Assembly (NCBI GenBank): GCA_034336665.1
Contig: CM067570.1
Location: 16,413,502 to 16,477,501, forward strand
Length of the DNA stretch: 64,000 bases
DNA from: Luscinia megarhynchos
Lineage: Eukaryota; Chordata; Aves; Passeriformes; Turdidae
Direction of reading: 5' to 3'
In this document: positions 1 to 54,669 of the stretch, one piece after another
How positions within the stretch are numbered: the first letter of the stretch is position 1
How the letters are laid out: every line of letters begins with the position of its first letter
Made by a program: the position numbers and the translations under genes
The notes under the pieces: model-generated
The model's input: the letters and a program-made list of their open reading frames with translations, nothing else
Database searches by the model: none
Told to the model about the DNA's origin: nothing

Positions 1-3000
1 GACATGGCATGTACCACTTCAAGGAATTGTATGGTAAAAGGAGAAAAAAACCCCAGTAAACATTCTTTGGGTTGTTTTTCAATGGTGCCTTGTTGTTTTG
101 CAGCTTATCAGTGTAACATTTCTTTTTACATGTGCTATGGTTTCTAAATTTTACTGGGTTTCTGCCTTTCTCCTTTCTATTTCCTTCTACAGGAAAGAGA
201 CCTACTCTTTGTCATCTTTAAAGTCAAAAAGTGGGAGCTGCTGCCGTGTTTGTTCTGTGAGCACTTCTTGCTGAGCATCAGGTTAGAAATGTATAGTTAC
301 TTTATTTGTGAAGGCTAAACCTAGCTTCATTATTGTCTAAAAATTTTGCTTAAGCTGTTTTAAGGTTTACAGAAGCGTTGTTTGAGAAATGGAATTCATG
401 GCTGAAATAATATTTTGATGAATCAGTTTTGGTGGATGTGGTTCACTAACCTAAGTTTTTCAGACATTTATACATCTCAGTAAACAAATGTTTAGGTCCA
501 TATAGCCTACTAAAACATACTCAGTTGCAAATAAGCAAGGAAAGCATAAGTTGCCAAAACTGACCAGAATCAAGTCATGGAGCTAGTGAAATAATTTGCA
601 GTGCATCTAGAACTGGATTTGTGAGATTTTCTGTCTGCTGCTGTCTTGAAAATCTGAGTATCTCAGTTCAATGACTAGTCAGTGGGAAATGTTACACCCC
701 TCCAGTTCTGTAAGGCAGTGAGATTTTGTTGTAAAGTTATGCTGCTAAATGATCAGTTTGTTTAACACATTCGTCTAATCCAACTCTAATATGGCAAAAT
801 ATATGGCTTTTATAAATGACGTACTATACTGTTGGGTTAGAAACTGGAATAAGCTGTGTAAATAAAATATTGATAAATTAGTACAGGCTATTGTTTTTCA
901 CTTGTATTATTTATTATTTCTTAAATGTGCATAGGTAATGTACCTCATCAGTTAATGGAAGTTGCTGTAGTTGTCAGAACTACTAGTTTTAGGGTTGCCG
1001 GTTGTAGAGACTAAAGTTACTTAAAATAAATGATCAACCATGATGGGTTAAAATAATAGTTTTAGTAGCTTAAATACACTTCCCAGTTGCTCTTCAGCCC
1101 TCTTTAGTGTGAGGGAAGATGAATCATTCTGGATTTCAATGGAGGAGTATCTACCACAGAGGGGTATAATGAACTGTAGTTGGCGTTAATTTGTGGTAAC
1201 ATTGTGACTATTTTACTGAAGCCATTTAACATGTGCTTACATAATATCTTTAAACAGCAACTTAACCTTTCCAAGGAAATCCTCCAACTTGGTTTGGAAT
1301 TTATTGTACTTCAGGATAGAAAAGCGCATATATCGTGTGCAGCTTTCGCTTCTAAAAAAGAAGCTTGGTGTCAATGACTTACTGAAAAAGTGAAGCATAA
1401 CCACTGACCCTTTAATAAACTCCTTTTTAATTTATATGGTGCCAGTGGAGCTTTAAGAAAGTACTTAATGCTAGGTGAGGCTGCACTTGTTGGATTTGCA
1501 GGCTCTACAAAATCAAGAGAGTGAATCATATTAAAGTAATAGCGTGATAGTTCATTGAACTGGGAAAGTGAACTTAGGAAGTAGAGCAGGTATTTCTGAT
1601 CAATGTATCTTGGATGTCATTATGAAGTTATTAAAGTAGGAAGTAAAATGCTGCTTCTTTGTGTGTTCAGAAGCTTAAACTATTTTTTAAGCTTATACTG
1701 AAATAAAGCTTGTAAGTTTTTAACCAGTGAAAATTCTAGCAAATATCAGAAGAAATCATGAAAATGATGGTGATGTTCATCTTCAGCATGAAGATTTTTT
1801 TTCATATACAAAGCAAGTATACTTTTCAATTTTTTACATAATTACTTCCAAAAGAAGGCTATTGAATTAGTATTGTTAATGTAATCTGAAATCATGTACA
1901 TAATTCTCTTATGTGTAATGTAACATTTGCTTGAAAAATGAATGTATTTTGGAAATCATACTTGGTGTTCTCGATTGCTTTCATATTACCTAAACAGACT
2001 TTGTTGTGTTGTATTAAAACTTATCCTATTAAGACCATAATTTTCAATGCTGTACTTTGTATCTTCTATTTCACAAATAAAATAAGCCAGTAGAATTTTC
2101 TGATTTCTATAATCTTTGGAAATTGGTTGATTTCCTGAAAACAGCTGTTTAAAAATTAATATTCAGTAGGCTTTTTTTTTTCATTTTATCCTTAAGTTTT
2201 GTTGTATAGAGCTAAGAAGTTGAAAAAGCCAAGTAAGCATGGTAAAATTGTGTTAACGTTGGTGCAGAACCTGTAGTTGTAGATGTCTTTTCAACAACAG
2301 AAAGTGAAGAAACTGTAGAGAAAGAAATAGCAGTGTAATTTTTTTGGTTGGGCACCTTTACAGCCTTTGTTCCTGGCATCACCCTTTGAAAGTTACAAGA
2401 CACAAAAACTGATATTTTTGGGGTTTTCTTTTAAGGAAGATGTTTCATTGATTGGAATAATCTTGCACTTAAGCAATGCCACATGCAACACTGGGAATGT
2501 ATTAAATGACTGTACTTTCACTAGTCTTCTAACTATATACACATTAAATGTTTACTTTACAGTATTTCTTTTAGTATAATGAGTTCATTAAAAAAAGGCT
2601 TTTGATGCTAATTCAGAGATCCATAATCTGCTTAGTGTCTTTCACATGTAGTTTTGATGATAACTGACAAGCTGTAAGTTAATTAGCACGGAACTTACTA
2701 ATGAGGATGCTAAAATCCTTACTTTAAGATTTTTATTGACGATTTCTGAGCAAACTAAAGTAAATTCAATTGTATATCTAATAAGTTTTAGGAACTTTCT
2801 GGCTGTAGGTACTGATAATAAGCAATAAAAATCCCCCAATTAATTGAATGATGGGAAAGTTTTGAGAAGTTTGACAAGAGTGTTTGTCTTCAGAAATGGG
2901 GATAACCCAAAACCAAAGCAATAAAACAAAGTCTGTTAATTAGCATGGAAGACAGCTTCTTGAATTAATATGTGGTGTTAATTAACAGGAAGTCTGATGT

Positions 3001-3121
3001 TGTGTTGTAATTACCACCAATATTTTTGACATACTGAGTGACTGAAGGTGAATTATATAGATAACAATTTAGTAAACATTTCGAGCTTGGGAACATTTTT
3101 CCTTTGTTTCTGTTTTTCTAG
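1..3121 (+). other. PSMD14: PSMD14 intron 1 (3' part), no coding exon
   Basis: This stretch is AT-rich with no CpG cluster, so it does not look like the promoter of a housekeeping gene. It ends in a pyrimidine-rich acceptor (tttctgtttttctag) directly before the first coding exon. I infer it is the end of intron 1, with the non-coding first exon and promoter outside the window. The short open frames inside it look random. One exon-like stretch at 193-281 is listed separately. Confidence 0.7.
193..281 (+). other. Possible non-coding or cryptic exon
   Basis: A long pyrimidine tract ending in ttccttctacag is followed by 89 nt that stay open in one frame and end at cag|gttaga, a mediocre splice donor. 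It could be an alternative 5'UTR exon of PSMD14 or a chance match. Nothing in its sequence is recognisable as protein. Confidence 0.15.
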
Positions 3122-3125
3122 AAAT

Positions 3126-41248
<38,123 letters not shown>

Positions 41249-41332
41249 CTGAGTTACCGTTTGTGATACTTCCTGTGTATATTTGTTTATTGTTTCTAAT
41301 ACTCACAAAACGGAGACTGTTGAGGCTGTTTG

Positions 41333-41338
41333 ATTAAA
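41333..41338 (+). terminator. PSMD14: Alternative polyadenylation signal ATTAAA for PSMD14
   Basis: An ATTAAA hexamer lies 85 nt after the stop codon. It is a common variant signal, but its use is uncertain because a canonical signal follows. Confidence 0.4.
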
Positions 41339-41548
41339 CGGAGACATCTGACTTAATTTGCAATGTAAGTGCAGCACTATAACACCTCTCAGTCTCTAAT
41401 TGTGCATTTGCTTCAGTTTCTTTATGTCAGGTCCTCACAGATTCCAAAGCATTCAGGAACACAATGTGGGAAAAAAATCTAGTACGTTTTCATTTAATAT
41501 TGGGGGGCGGGAATCAGTAGTACATATATATTTTGATTGTTGCAGCAT

Positions 41549-41554
41549 AATAAA
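41549..41554 (+). terminator. PSMD14: Polyadenylation signal AATAAA for PSMD14
   Basis: A canonical AATAAA lies about 300 nt after the stop, with a T/G-rich downstream element about 30-45 nt further on. I take it as the main 3' end of PSMD14. Confidence 0.6.
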
Positions 41555-41575
41555 AATACATTTACAAATCTGTCT

Positions 41576-44300
41576 CAAGTTCTGGACAGTGTTTTTTGAG
41601 AAAGGACAGCGGGAATTAACAAACTAGAAAAAGTGTTAGTAAACATTTGTTTCTCCTCACTGTAAAACTACTGAGATACTAATTAATAGGAAAGCAAAAA
41701 TTCTCTATTGGAATTTGGCTCCCATTGATTACCAGTTACAAAAAAATCAGAGTGCTGAATTCTGAGGATGTACAAAACCAAAATTGCTGAAAATTCCTCT
41801 GTCAACTCCCTTTGAATAATATTCAAACGCTGATATCTACAGAAGACAACTGACCTTAAGGAATTTAATTCAGCTGCTGATAACTGAATCAGAACTCTTG
41901 CAAGTGGTGTCATAAATAGCAGTATTCTGTGAGTAAACATTGAAGTGACAGAGGCTGTTCTAGGTTACGTGAACTCACCCTCCTGTGAGAGAACATGCAT
42001 GAGATGTCCATATATATAAATATATGGAAAGAGTCCCAACTAGAATATGACATTTAAAACCATTTCTACTGACTCAGTTTGCAGGAGGGCAGGTCGTTTG
42101 CTTGGTTTGAAGCAGGCATAGCCAAATATCTGGATTTGAGGATTGACTCTGGGTTTTAGGCAGAGACTGATTGGAATTTTTTATTACGGTTCATTTTTTC
42201 AAGTGTTGGATGTTGCTTAGGCTGATTTGATTCTTTTCTCTGGGAAGAAGTTTTCTTTTTCTCTTTAATGTTGGTTTGGGTTTTTTTTAATAAACAGCAA
42301 CGGTAGTGGCGGGCAAATATTTCAAAACTATATACATCTCTTGTTGAAGATAATTTTTTAAAATTTACTTTTTATTTGCATACTAAGGAAATAACCCATT
42401 AAATTGTCTTATTTTCTGGCATATGCTGGTATTTACTTACAGTTTACCATTCAAAGATTTTTCTTTTGTTTGAAATTTCTTATTGAGGCCTTTTAATTTA
42501 CTATTTTAGACTAACTCTCTTTCAAAGTATATTTAGCGTGCACTTACTTCAGAGGGAAACATGCAGATTTTTGCAGCTGCCCTCCTTATGGCCTTCCCTC
42601 TGCCCCCACAGTAGGCAGTGGAATATCAGACTGGGAAAATGGAGACATACCAAACCACATTTGCCTGTGTGTAGTTAAATGGAAGTTCTTTGTGGAGGTT
42701 CCACTGCAAACCTGCGGGTGGTTGAGGAGGGCTGCATTCGGGCCTCGCCGTTGCCGGATGCGCACGCCTGGGGTGAGATGGGGCAGGAGCTGATTGAGGG
42801 ACCTGCCCTGGGGCTCGTCTGCCAGGGGGGATCTGCATCCCTGCCGCTCTCTACTCCCACACACACGTGTAACACCACGAGGGAGACAGAGTTTGGCAGG
42901 TCGTGGGTAACATGGCACTGCAGAACAGGAGAGGAGCTAGCGCAGTGCTGCAGTGTATACATGCGTGAGAGGCTGGTGTAAGCAGGGAGACAAACCAGTG
43001 AGTCTTACATATTCTAAATTAATTTTGACAAATGTACATCTTGCAGAGGGTAGCTGAAGGGAGTCTGTTGGAGATGCAGATCTCCCGTAGTATAAGCTTG
43101 TGCTGTGGTACCCTGCTTTCTATTCACTCCTCAGTTTAACTTGGGAGACACAATTTTCCATTTTGTTGATGTTACATGAATATTAAAAAGGCAGGATTTT
43201 GGGGCATCCTTCCTTATTTTTGTCCAGTGCTTTTAGGAGCTACACAGAGGATTTGGAAGAATTGTGTGTATGCCGTAACCTGAAAAGCAGCAGCCCATAT
43301 ACAATGTTGGAGGAAGAAAGAGATTTTCAAGCAGCCACCTTCTGAGCCTCCAGCCGCAGTGGAGCAGACCTTCATTAGCAGCATGACCCCTTGTCACCTG
43401 TCAGCGCGAAGGACGGGCACATTGTATTAGCAAACCTCACTCCATTCTATGACGATTCTGTAACACCACCTGCCATTGCATATCCCCCCTATTATACCAG
43501 TTTAGGAGTTGTGCACTGAAGATTTTTGGCATATATTAGCACTTCCATGTGATTGGCAGTATACCACTGAATTCATTGCAGCTCTGCATCTATATGGCTG
43601 TAGCTCTGTAATTCAGGACAGCGTTTCCGAGCGTTTATCTGCATTTTGGTCCATCTCCTGCCTGTATAACTCCATTACCGTTCCGCTGTTGCAGACAGGG
43701 AAAGGGAAGGGTGAGCACTGGTGAAACAAGTATCAGAAACAGTTAGAACTGATAATAATGAAACTGTTTTCTTAGCGCTGAAAGAAGGTGGTGTATGGAA
43801 AGTTGCATGCGCTGAACCTCTCAAGTAGAACGGTGAACTGCTTGCTTTTTGCTTCATAAATTATCTTGTTATAATAATTTCCTTGCAGAGAGTGTGTGTA
43901 TGTCTGCATCTATGAAATACCAAATAACTGAAGAAGCTCACGCTTAAGCAACAGAAAAATAAATGGCCACGGGATTTGAGAGCATTGAAATACACATTCT
44001 GACAAGTCATCCTGGTTCTAGTCTTCTCTGGATTCGAGTTTGCAAAGTTTCAGTCTGGCTTCAAGCAGTTATGCGGTGGTTTGGTTTTATTATATGGTGG
44101 TTCAGGCTGCATTATCTGTCAGTGAAATTTGAAGCGGGCTGCTGATGTCACCTGGGAAGAGATGTGGTCTGTAAAATACCTGAAGTCCAAAAAAGTAAGG
44201 GGACAACACTAAGAAAAATGGAACAGGAGAGCTCCTGCCCCGTCAAAAAAACTCAAACCCACCAAAAAAAACCAAACCACAAACAAAAAAAAAACCAAAC
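41576..44300. other. PSMD14-TBR1 intergenic interval
   Basis: No gene is seen. The interval contains an 8-bp inverted repeat at 42007-42028 (tccatata / tatatgga, 6-nt loop), a short CpG-dense patch around 42700-42860, a candidate conserved element at about 43350-43720, and an A/C-rich tract at 44241-44315. Open frames on both strands in the CpG patch are typical shadows of GC-rich DNA. Confidence 0.75.
43350..43720. promoter_or_regulatory. Candidate conserved non-coding element upstream of TBR1
   Basis: This is complex, non-repetitive sequence of intermediate GC about 2 kb upstream of the TBR1 start. It carries two CACCTG E-boxes (43395-43400 and 43467-43472) and a tgattggcag motif. By texture it looks like a neural enhancer, but this is inference from the sequence alone. 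Confidence 0.3.
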
Positions 44301-44315
44301 CGAAAAACAAACCCC
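44241..44315 (+). repeat. A/C-rich low-complexity tract
   Basis: This tract is almost purely A and C on the + strand (for example aaaaaaaaccaaaccac). It matches the style and orientation of the tracts at 7.5 and 10.2 kb. Confidence 0.7.
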
Positions 44316-44329
44316 GTGCTTTTAAACTC

Positions 44330-45110
44330 TGAGGTAGGCTAGGAAGAGAAATTGAGACTGGTGCTTGGCAAAGGCGGTGTGGCGAGCGGGCCCCCTGAGC
44401 TCTTGAGGCGCATCTTCGCGCCTCGGAGGGTCCCGCTTGCAATGGCCCGAGGCTCGGCGGCCGCTCCCTCCGCTCGCTGGCAGTCCCCGCAGCCCCCGGG
44501 AGCGCAGCCCGGGCCGCGCTCCTGCCACAGCGCCTGCATGCTTTGGGTTTCTCAGCTCCGGTCGACCCCGCGGCCGGGGCGGGCCGCGGCCCCTGGCAAG
44601 GGTGCTTCCAAAAATCTGCCCCTCCCGAGAGCTGCCCGCCGGACTGAGTCACTGAGGGAAAGCAGGCACCGAGAGGAAAGAAATCCGGAGACGGATGGGG
44701 AGGTGGACGCCTTCCACGCTGTTTTGCTGATAATCTCCGGCATTACGGCTCCAAGATAAAATATTTATTTACTAAAGAACCCGTAAACATCGCGGCAAAT
44801 ACATTAGGGCACTTCGGCTGCCGGGCTTATGATTATTTCAGAAGTTAAAAGAGATGATACGTGGCCGCTGTCAGCGGGGACGGAGGGTGGATTTTCCCCC
44901 GCGAAGCAGGCACGGGTGGGAAGGGTGGGGGCGATGCGCCGGGGATCGCTCAGAAGGGCTGGGGGAGAGGGACTGCGCCCCGCTGGGGACAAACCGCGGG
45001 GGTGAGCTGAGGGCAGCGGCCGCCCAGCCCCGCGCTCCCTCGCAGAGCTCCCCAAAGCGCCCAGGACTCGCTCTCCTCCCTGACGCACAAAGGTGGGGTA
45101 CACGCGAGAA
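44330..45110. promoter_or_regulatory. TBR1: CpG island upstream of TBR1
   Basis: GC content and CpG frequency rise sharply here compared with the AT-rich DNA before it. Several open frames on both strands reflect GC richness, not genes. The position, 0.5-1.3 kb upstream of the TBR1 start, suits the promoter-proximal part of a developmental CpG-island cluster. Confidence 0.7.
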
Positions 45111-45157
45111 ATATTTGGGGAATCGCAGGGGTTCGGATTTATTTTCCAGCCGTAGTC

Positions 45158-45182
45158 AAAAAAAAAAAAAAAAAAAAAAAAA
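45158..45182 (+). repeat. 25-nt poly-A tract
   Basis: An uninterrupted run of A lies between the CpG island and the proximal TBR1 promoter. Poly(dA:dT) tracts of this length tend to exclude nucleosomes. Confidence 0.9.
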
Positions 45183-45224
45183 GCTAGAAAGGTCACATAA
45201 TAATGAGCTTTCACTGCAAACACA

Positions 45225-45471
45225 CTCTTCCCTTCCCCCTTTCCCTTCCTTCTATCTCACAATAAAATCATCTCCTTCAATTTGCCATGATCGTCGCGAC
45301 CAGGAGCCAGGTGATTATCCTAATTAATGTCTATCTAATTAAATTACTGTCAGCGGTTAACCAATGGCAGAAGCCGTTTCATCCTCTCCACAAGCAGCAA
45401 GATCAAAAGTGAGTCTTTCCTGATTGCTGCATAGTGTCAATTGGCCAATCTCTTCTCCCTGGGAAGGGAGG

Positions 45472-45510
<39 letters not shown>
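45225..45510 (+). promoter_or_regulatory. TBR1: Putative TBR1 proximal promoter
   Basis: This region holds a 28-nt pyrimidine-only run (45225-45252), two homeodomain-type TAATTA sites 15 bp apart (45321-45326 and 45336-45341), a CCAAT box (45361-45365) and the palindrome ATTGGCCAAT (45440-45449), which presents CCAAT on both strands. No TATA box stands out. The cluster lies 140-420 bp before the TBR1 start codon. The transcription start cannot be fixed from sequence alone. Confidence 0.5.
45472..45508 (+). repeat. TBR1: 37-nt poly-A tract in TBR1 leader or promoter
   Basis: This uninterrupted 37-A run lies about 140 nt upstream of the TBR1 ATG. Its length makes it prone to slippage, so the exact count in the assembly may be unreliable. 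Confidence 0.9.
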
Positions 45511-45513
<3 letters not shown>

Positions 45514-45540
45514 ATCAAACGTTTGGGAAGCATTTGGTAG

Positions 45541-51693
<6,153 letters not shown>

Positions 51694-51779
51694 GCGCGGC
51701 CGCCGGCCCGCCGTCCTTTTGCACAATAACTCCTCCGCGTTAGCGCACTGACCCCCGCCCCTAGCTGTCCCGTCCGTGC

Positions 51780-51805
51780 CCCGGCCCGGCCCGGCCCGGC
51801 CCGGC
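51780..51805 (+). repeat. (CCCGG)n pentamer repeat
   Basis: About five CCCGG units occur in a row just after the TBR1 stop codon. The - strand therefore has five GGG runs separated by CC, a G-quadruplex-capable pattern. Confidence 0.8.
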
Positions 51806-52517
51806 AGGGAGGCAGGCGGGCTGAGCCGCGGCCCCGCCGCCGCCTCCCCGCCCCGCTCCCCGCCCGGCCCGGCCCGGCGGCGCCCCGGGGGCGCGGGGGG
51901 CACTGCCGCACCGAAACCCACTGATCAGTAGGATGCTTAGACTCTCAAACCGTACAGCGCTTCCTTCCTTTTACCACGGATGGATTCTAGGGGAAACAGT
52001 AATAGTGGGGAAAACAGCCTGTGAAATGCCTGTACATAGTATTTATTTTATTGTAACAGATTACTTTTCTTCGGTTCAGTTTATTTAATATTTGTTTCGA
52101 ATTTTTTTTTGTTTTGTTTTCATTGTTAAGTCACAAAACTTAGATCCTGTTTAAATTTCTTTACCCCATTCCCCGCTCTTTGCTCCCTCTTCCTCGTGCC
52201 CCTCCCCAGGTAAACACTCTTCCTAAATGCCTCTGGAAATGTCAGTGGTCCATAGCTGTAGCAGCGAGTAATGGGTTTCTCACTTTCTCTCCAATTCCTC
52301 GCATGAAATAATTACGTGGTGCCCTGGGCTAACACAGCTAAGGAATAGCTCAGCTTTCCCTTCAAAAGAACAGAAATACGTCTCATAGGAAAGTCGATTA
52401 AAGGAGCATAACGCCTTCTGGAACCAAAATTAACTGCCTCTTATTTTTCTTTGAAAGGAATAGCTCGAGATCAGCAATATTATTATTTTTGTGGAATCTC
52501 CCTTCCCTTGCCCCCAA

Positions 52518-52553
52518 GTGCCAAATCCATTACTGGTCCTCGCAGGTGCCAAA
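52518..52553 (+). promoter_or_regulatory. TBR1: Pair of miR-96-type 8-mer seed sites in TBR1 3'UTR
   Basis: GTGCCAAA occurs at 52518-52525 and 52546-52553. It is the 8-mer complement of the miR-96/miR-1271 seed. The 28-nt spacing is within the range where paired sites can act cooperatively. Functional use is not shown. Confidence 0.4.
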
Positions 52554-52631
52554 TATGCTAACAAACTATTTTCAAATTTCTTTGCAGTTCCCCCCTCTTT
52601 CTTTATATTGCTGTAAATCTTTGTAATGAAT

Positions 52632-52637
<6 letters not shown>

Positions 52638-52668
<31 letters not shown>
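52638..52668 (+). repeat. 31-nt poly-A tract in TBR1 3'UTR
   Basis: This is an uninterrupted A run within the 3'UTR. It has no AATAAA just upstream, so it is a simple homopolymer and not a retroposed tail of this gene. Confidence 0.9.
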
Positions 52669-52670
<2 letters not shown>

Positions 52671-53235
52671 AAAAAAGATATAGACGACTGAATTGTTGGT
52701 AACAATAGTGTAGTCCAGTGAAGATGAGTTGTGAGTTGTATATTTTACTGCATTTAGTTTTGGAATTGACTTTTTCATAAAGTAGCTAACCGAGATCTGA
52801 CTTCCTGGGGAATCAAATGCACATCGAAAGTAAGAGTGATCATTCTTGTAAACCTCTTATTATACTATTGAAGGAGAAGTAATATCCCTCCAGGACTACC
52901 CCCCCGGCGAAGCAGAATAATAAGTCTTCGAATTTTGAGTAGCAAATCTATACAATTAACGCATTTTTATATGGAAGGAAAAAAAAAACCGATTACGAAC
53001 TGAAATATGCATCGGGCTAAATATTCAGTCTAGATTACACTCGACGGGGAAATTTCCTAATAGAAATTCAGGGTCATAAACGTGTGTATATTTTTGACTC
53101 TTCTGTAAATCGAATGTTGTGATTTTTATATTTGTTCTGTTACGTCTGTGGAACTAAATAATTTATACCAGTACATGCTCCATTGAGAAATGTTTCGGTT
53201 TTTGCCCGTTTGTATCGTCTGTGTATAACAAGTAA

Positions 53236-53241
53236 AATAAA
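53236..53241 (+). terminator. TBR1: Polyadenylation signal AATAAA for TBR1
   Basis: This is the only canonical AATAAA in the 1.5 kb after the stop, and a GT-rich stretch (gtcgtgttgg) follows within 30 nt. A 3'UTR of about 1.55 kb results. Confidence 0.75.
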
Positions 53242-53279
53242 CCTGGCAAAATGTTAAGGTCGTGTTGGAAAAAGCACTT

Positions 53280-54530
53280 CGCCGATTTGCAAGTAAGGGA
53301 TCGGGCGGGACCAGCGGGAAGAGCTGGCGGTCTCGCCCGCTCCCGGCCCGCCGCGGGGCTCTGGAGCGGAGTCCCGCCGCTGCTCTCCCTGACGGAGCCG
53401 GTCCGCTTGCCCCGCGTTTGTCCTTTTTTTGGGGGAGTGGAAGAGCGTAAGGGACAGTGATTACACCGCGTGGCCAAGCGTGGAAGTTTGCAGCCGGTGA
53501 GAGAGGGAGATGAAATCCCGTCGGTTTTGAGAGGTTTATAATTATCCCGGTGTTTGACGCCTAAAAACCCTGACAGCACTTTGCAGGCGGGAGAGGTGCC
53601 CGGCGCGGGGCGGGGGTGCCATCGCTGGCGGAGCAGAGGCGAGGGCCGCAGCGCCGCCCGCCCGCAGCCTCCCCTCGCCTTCCAGGGGAGCTCTGCCCCG
53701 GCGGGGCCCCGCAGTGCCCCAAGGCGGGCGCTCTCCCGGGGGAGCGGAGCCCCCGCTCCTGCAGCGCTGCCTCTCCCTCTGCCCCCTTCAGAGACCACCA
53801 CCTGTGGGTTTCAGCAGAGGCACCTGCGCGGACCGAGTCCGCAGGGCGGGCGGTAGCAGGCCGGGTTTGCTCTGGGCTCCGCGGTAAGCGCGGTGCGGAG
53901 CCGTCAGAGGTATTCGGTCCTGCCGCAGTGTTGGCGGCGGACACCTGAGCACCCTAATTGCGTTCCGTCCCCTCCACCCCCGCCAAGGTGCGGGGCCCGA
54001 GCGGGGCCCTGCGCACCCAGCGCCTCCGCCGCCCTCGTGGGGCAGCGCGGCCGCCGACCCGCCGCGGGGAGCGGTGCCCGAGCGGCGCCGCCGGGCTCAG
54101 GGCCCTGCCCCGGGACCCCACTCGGAGAGGGGCCGTGGGGACAGTGCCCCCGGGCCGCCCCTCGGAGACGCGCGGGCGGCGCTCGCCTTTCCCGGGCCGC
54201 TGTCCCCGAGCGGCGGGGCCGGGGCGCACCTCAGTCCCCCCGCGCAGCGCCCGCTCCTCTCCGCCTCAGCGGGACCCTGAGCGGCTGTCCCGGCGCTCTC
54301 CCTCGGGGCAGCTCGCACCCTAAAGTAACCCATGGCACCTTCCTGGCCCTCCTTCCCGCTCTCGGCCGGCAAAGCCGCGCCCTTCTACCCCCGGTGCTGC
54401 CCGTCCCGCTGCGCTGCCCCCGAGAGGGGAAAGGGAGCGGCCCGAGGCTCCGCGCCCGCCTCCCTCTGCCCGCCGGGCAGGCACCCCGGCACACCGCTCC
54501 TCAGGGCGCTGCCGCCAGGTTTTATTTATA
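53280..54530. promoter_or_regulatory. CpG island just downstream of TBR1
   Basis: This is about 1.2 kb of very CpG-dense sequence that begins within 50 bp of the TBR1 polyadenylation signal and stops abruptly at a T/A-rich stretch near 54520. No protein family is recognisable in any of its open frames. It may be an orphan CpG island, a non-coding RNA promoter or a Polycomb-type domain. Confidence 0.6.
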
Positions 54531-54628
54531 TATATTTACAGCGGGGGTTAGCCAGCCGGTCTGGAATAAACGCGAAACGTGTGACAGGTCTGAACAAAAC
54601 TCTTTCCTGTGCCTGAGTGGTTGATGTT

Positions 54629-54668
54629 ATTCCATAACTATTTCGACAGGATAATTCCATAACTATTT
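54629..54668 (+). repeat. 15-bp direct repeat, 25-bp period
   Basis: attccataactattt occurs exactly at 54629-54643 and again at 54654-54668, at the edge between the CpG island and the AT-rich DNA. Confidence 0.85.
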
Positions 54669-54669
54669 G

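Larger units (their letters stand above)
41249..41575 (+). other. PSMD14: PSMD14 3' untranslated region (end inferred)
   Basis: This region follows the TAA stop and is AT-rich. The 3' end is placed just after the canonical signal at 41549, which has a T/G-rich stretch (cagtgttttttgag) downstream. A shorter form ending after the ATTAAA at 41333 is possible. Confidence 0.6.
51694..53260 (+). other. TBR1: TBR1 3' untranslated region (end inferred)
   Basis: The first 220 nt are extremely GC-rich, with (CCCGG) repeats at about 51780-51805; the rest is AT-rich. It contains a Pumilio-type TGTACATA (52031-52038), two GTGCCAAA words (52518-52525 and 52546-52553), and a 31-nt poly-A run at 52638-52668. 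The end is set by the only AATAAA, at 53236. Confidence 0.7.

Noticed and set aside
44209..45327. Several 135-157 codon open frames on both strands upstream of TBR1
   Set aside because: They overlap each other in a CpG island and give low-complexity Arg/Pro/Ala proteins. No splice or start context supports them.
53561..54624. Open frames up to 243 codons in the CpG island after TBR1
   Set aside because: They have the same GC-driven lack of stops; products are Pro/Arg/Gly-rich in every frame, so no coding frame is preferred.
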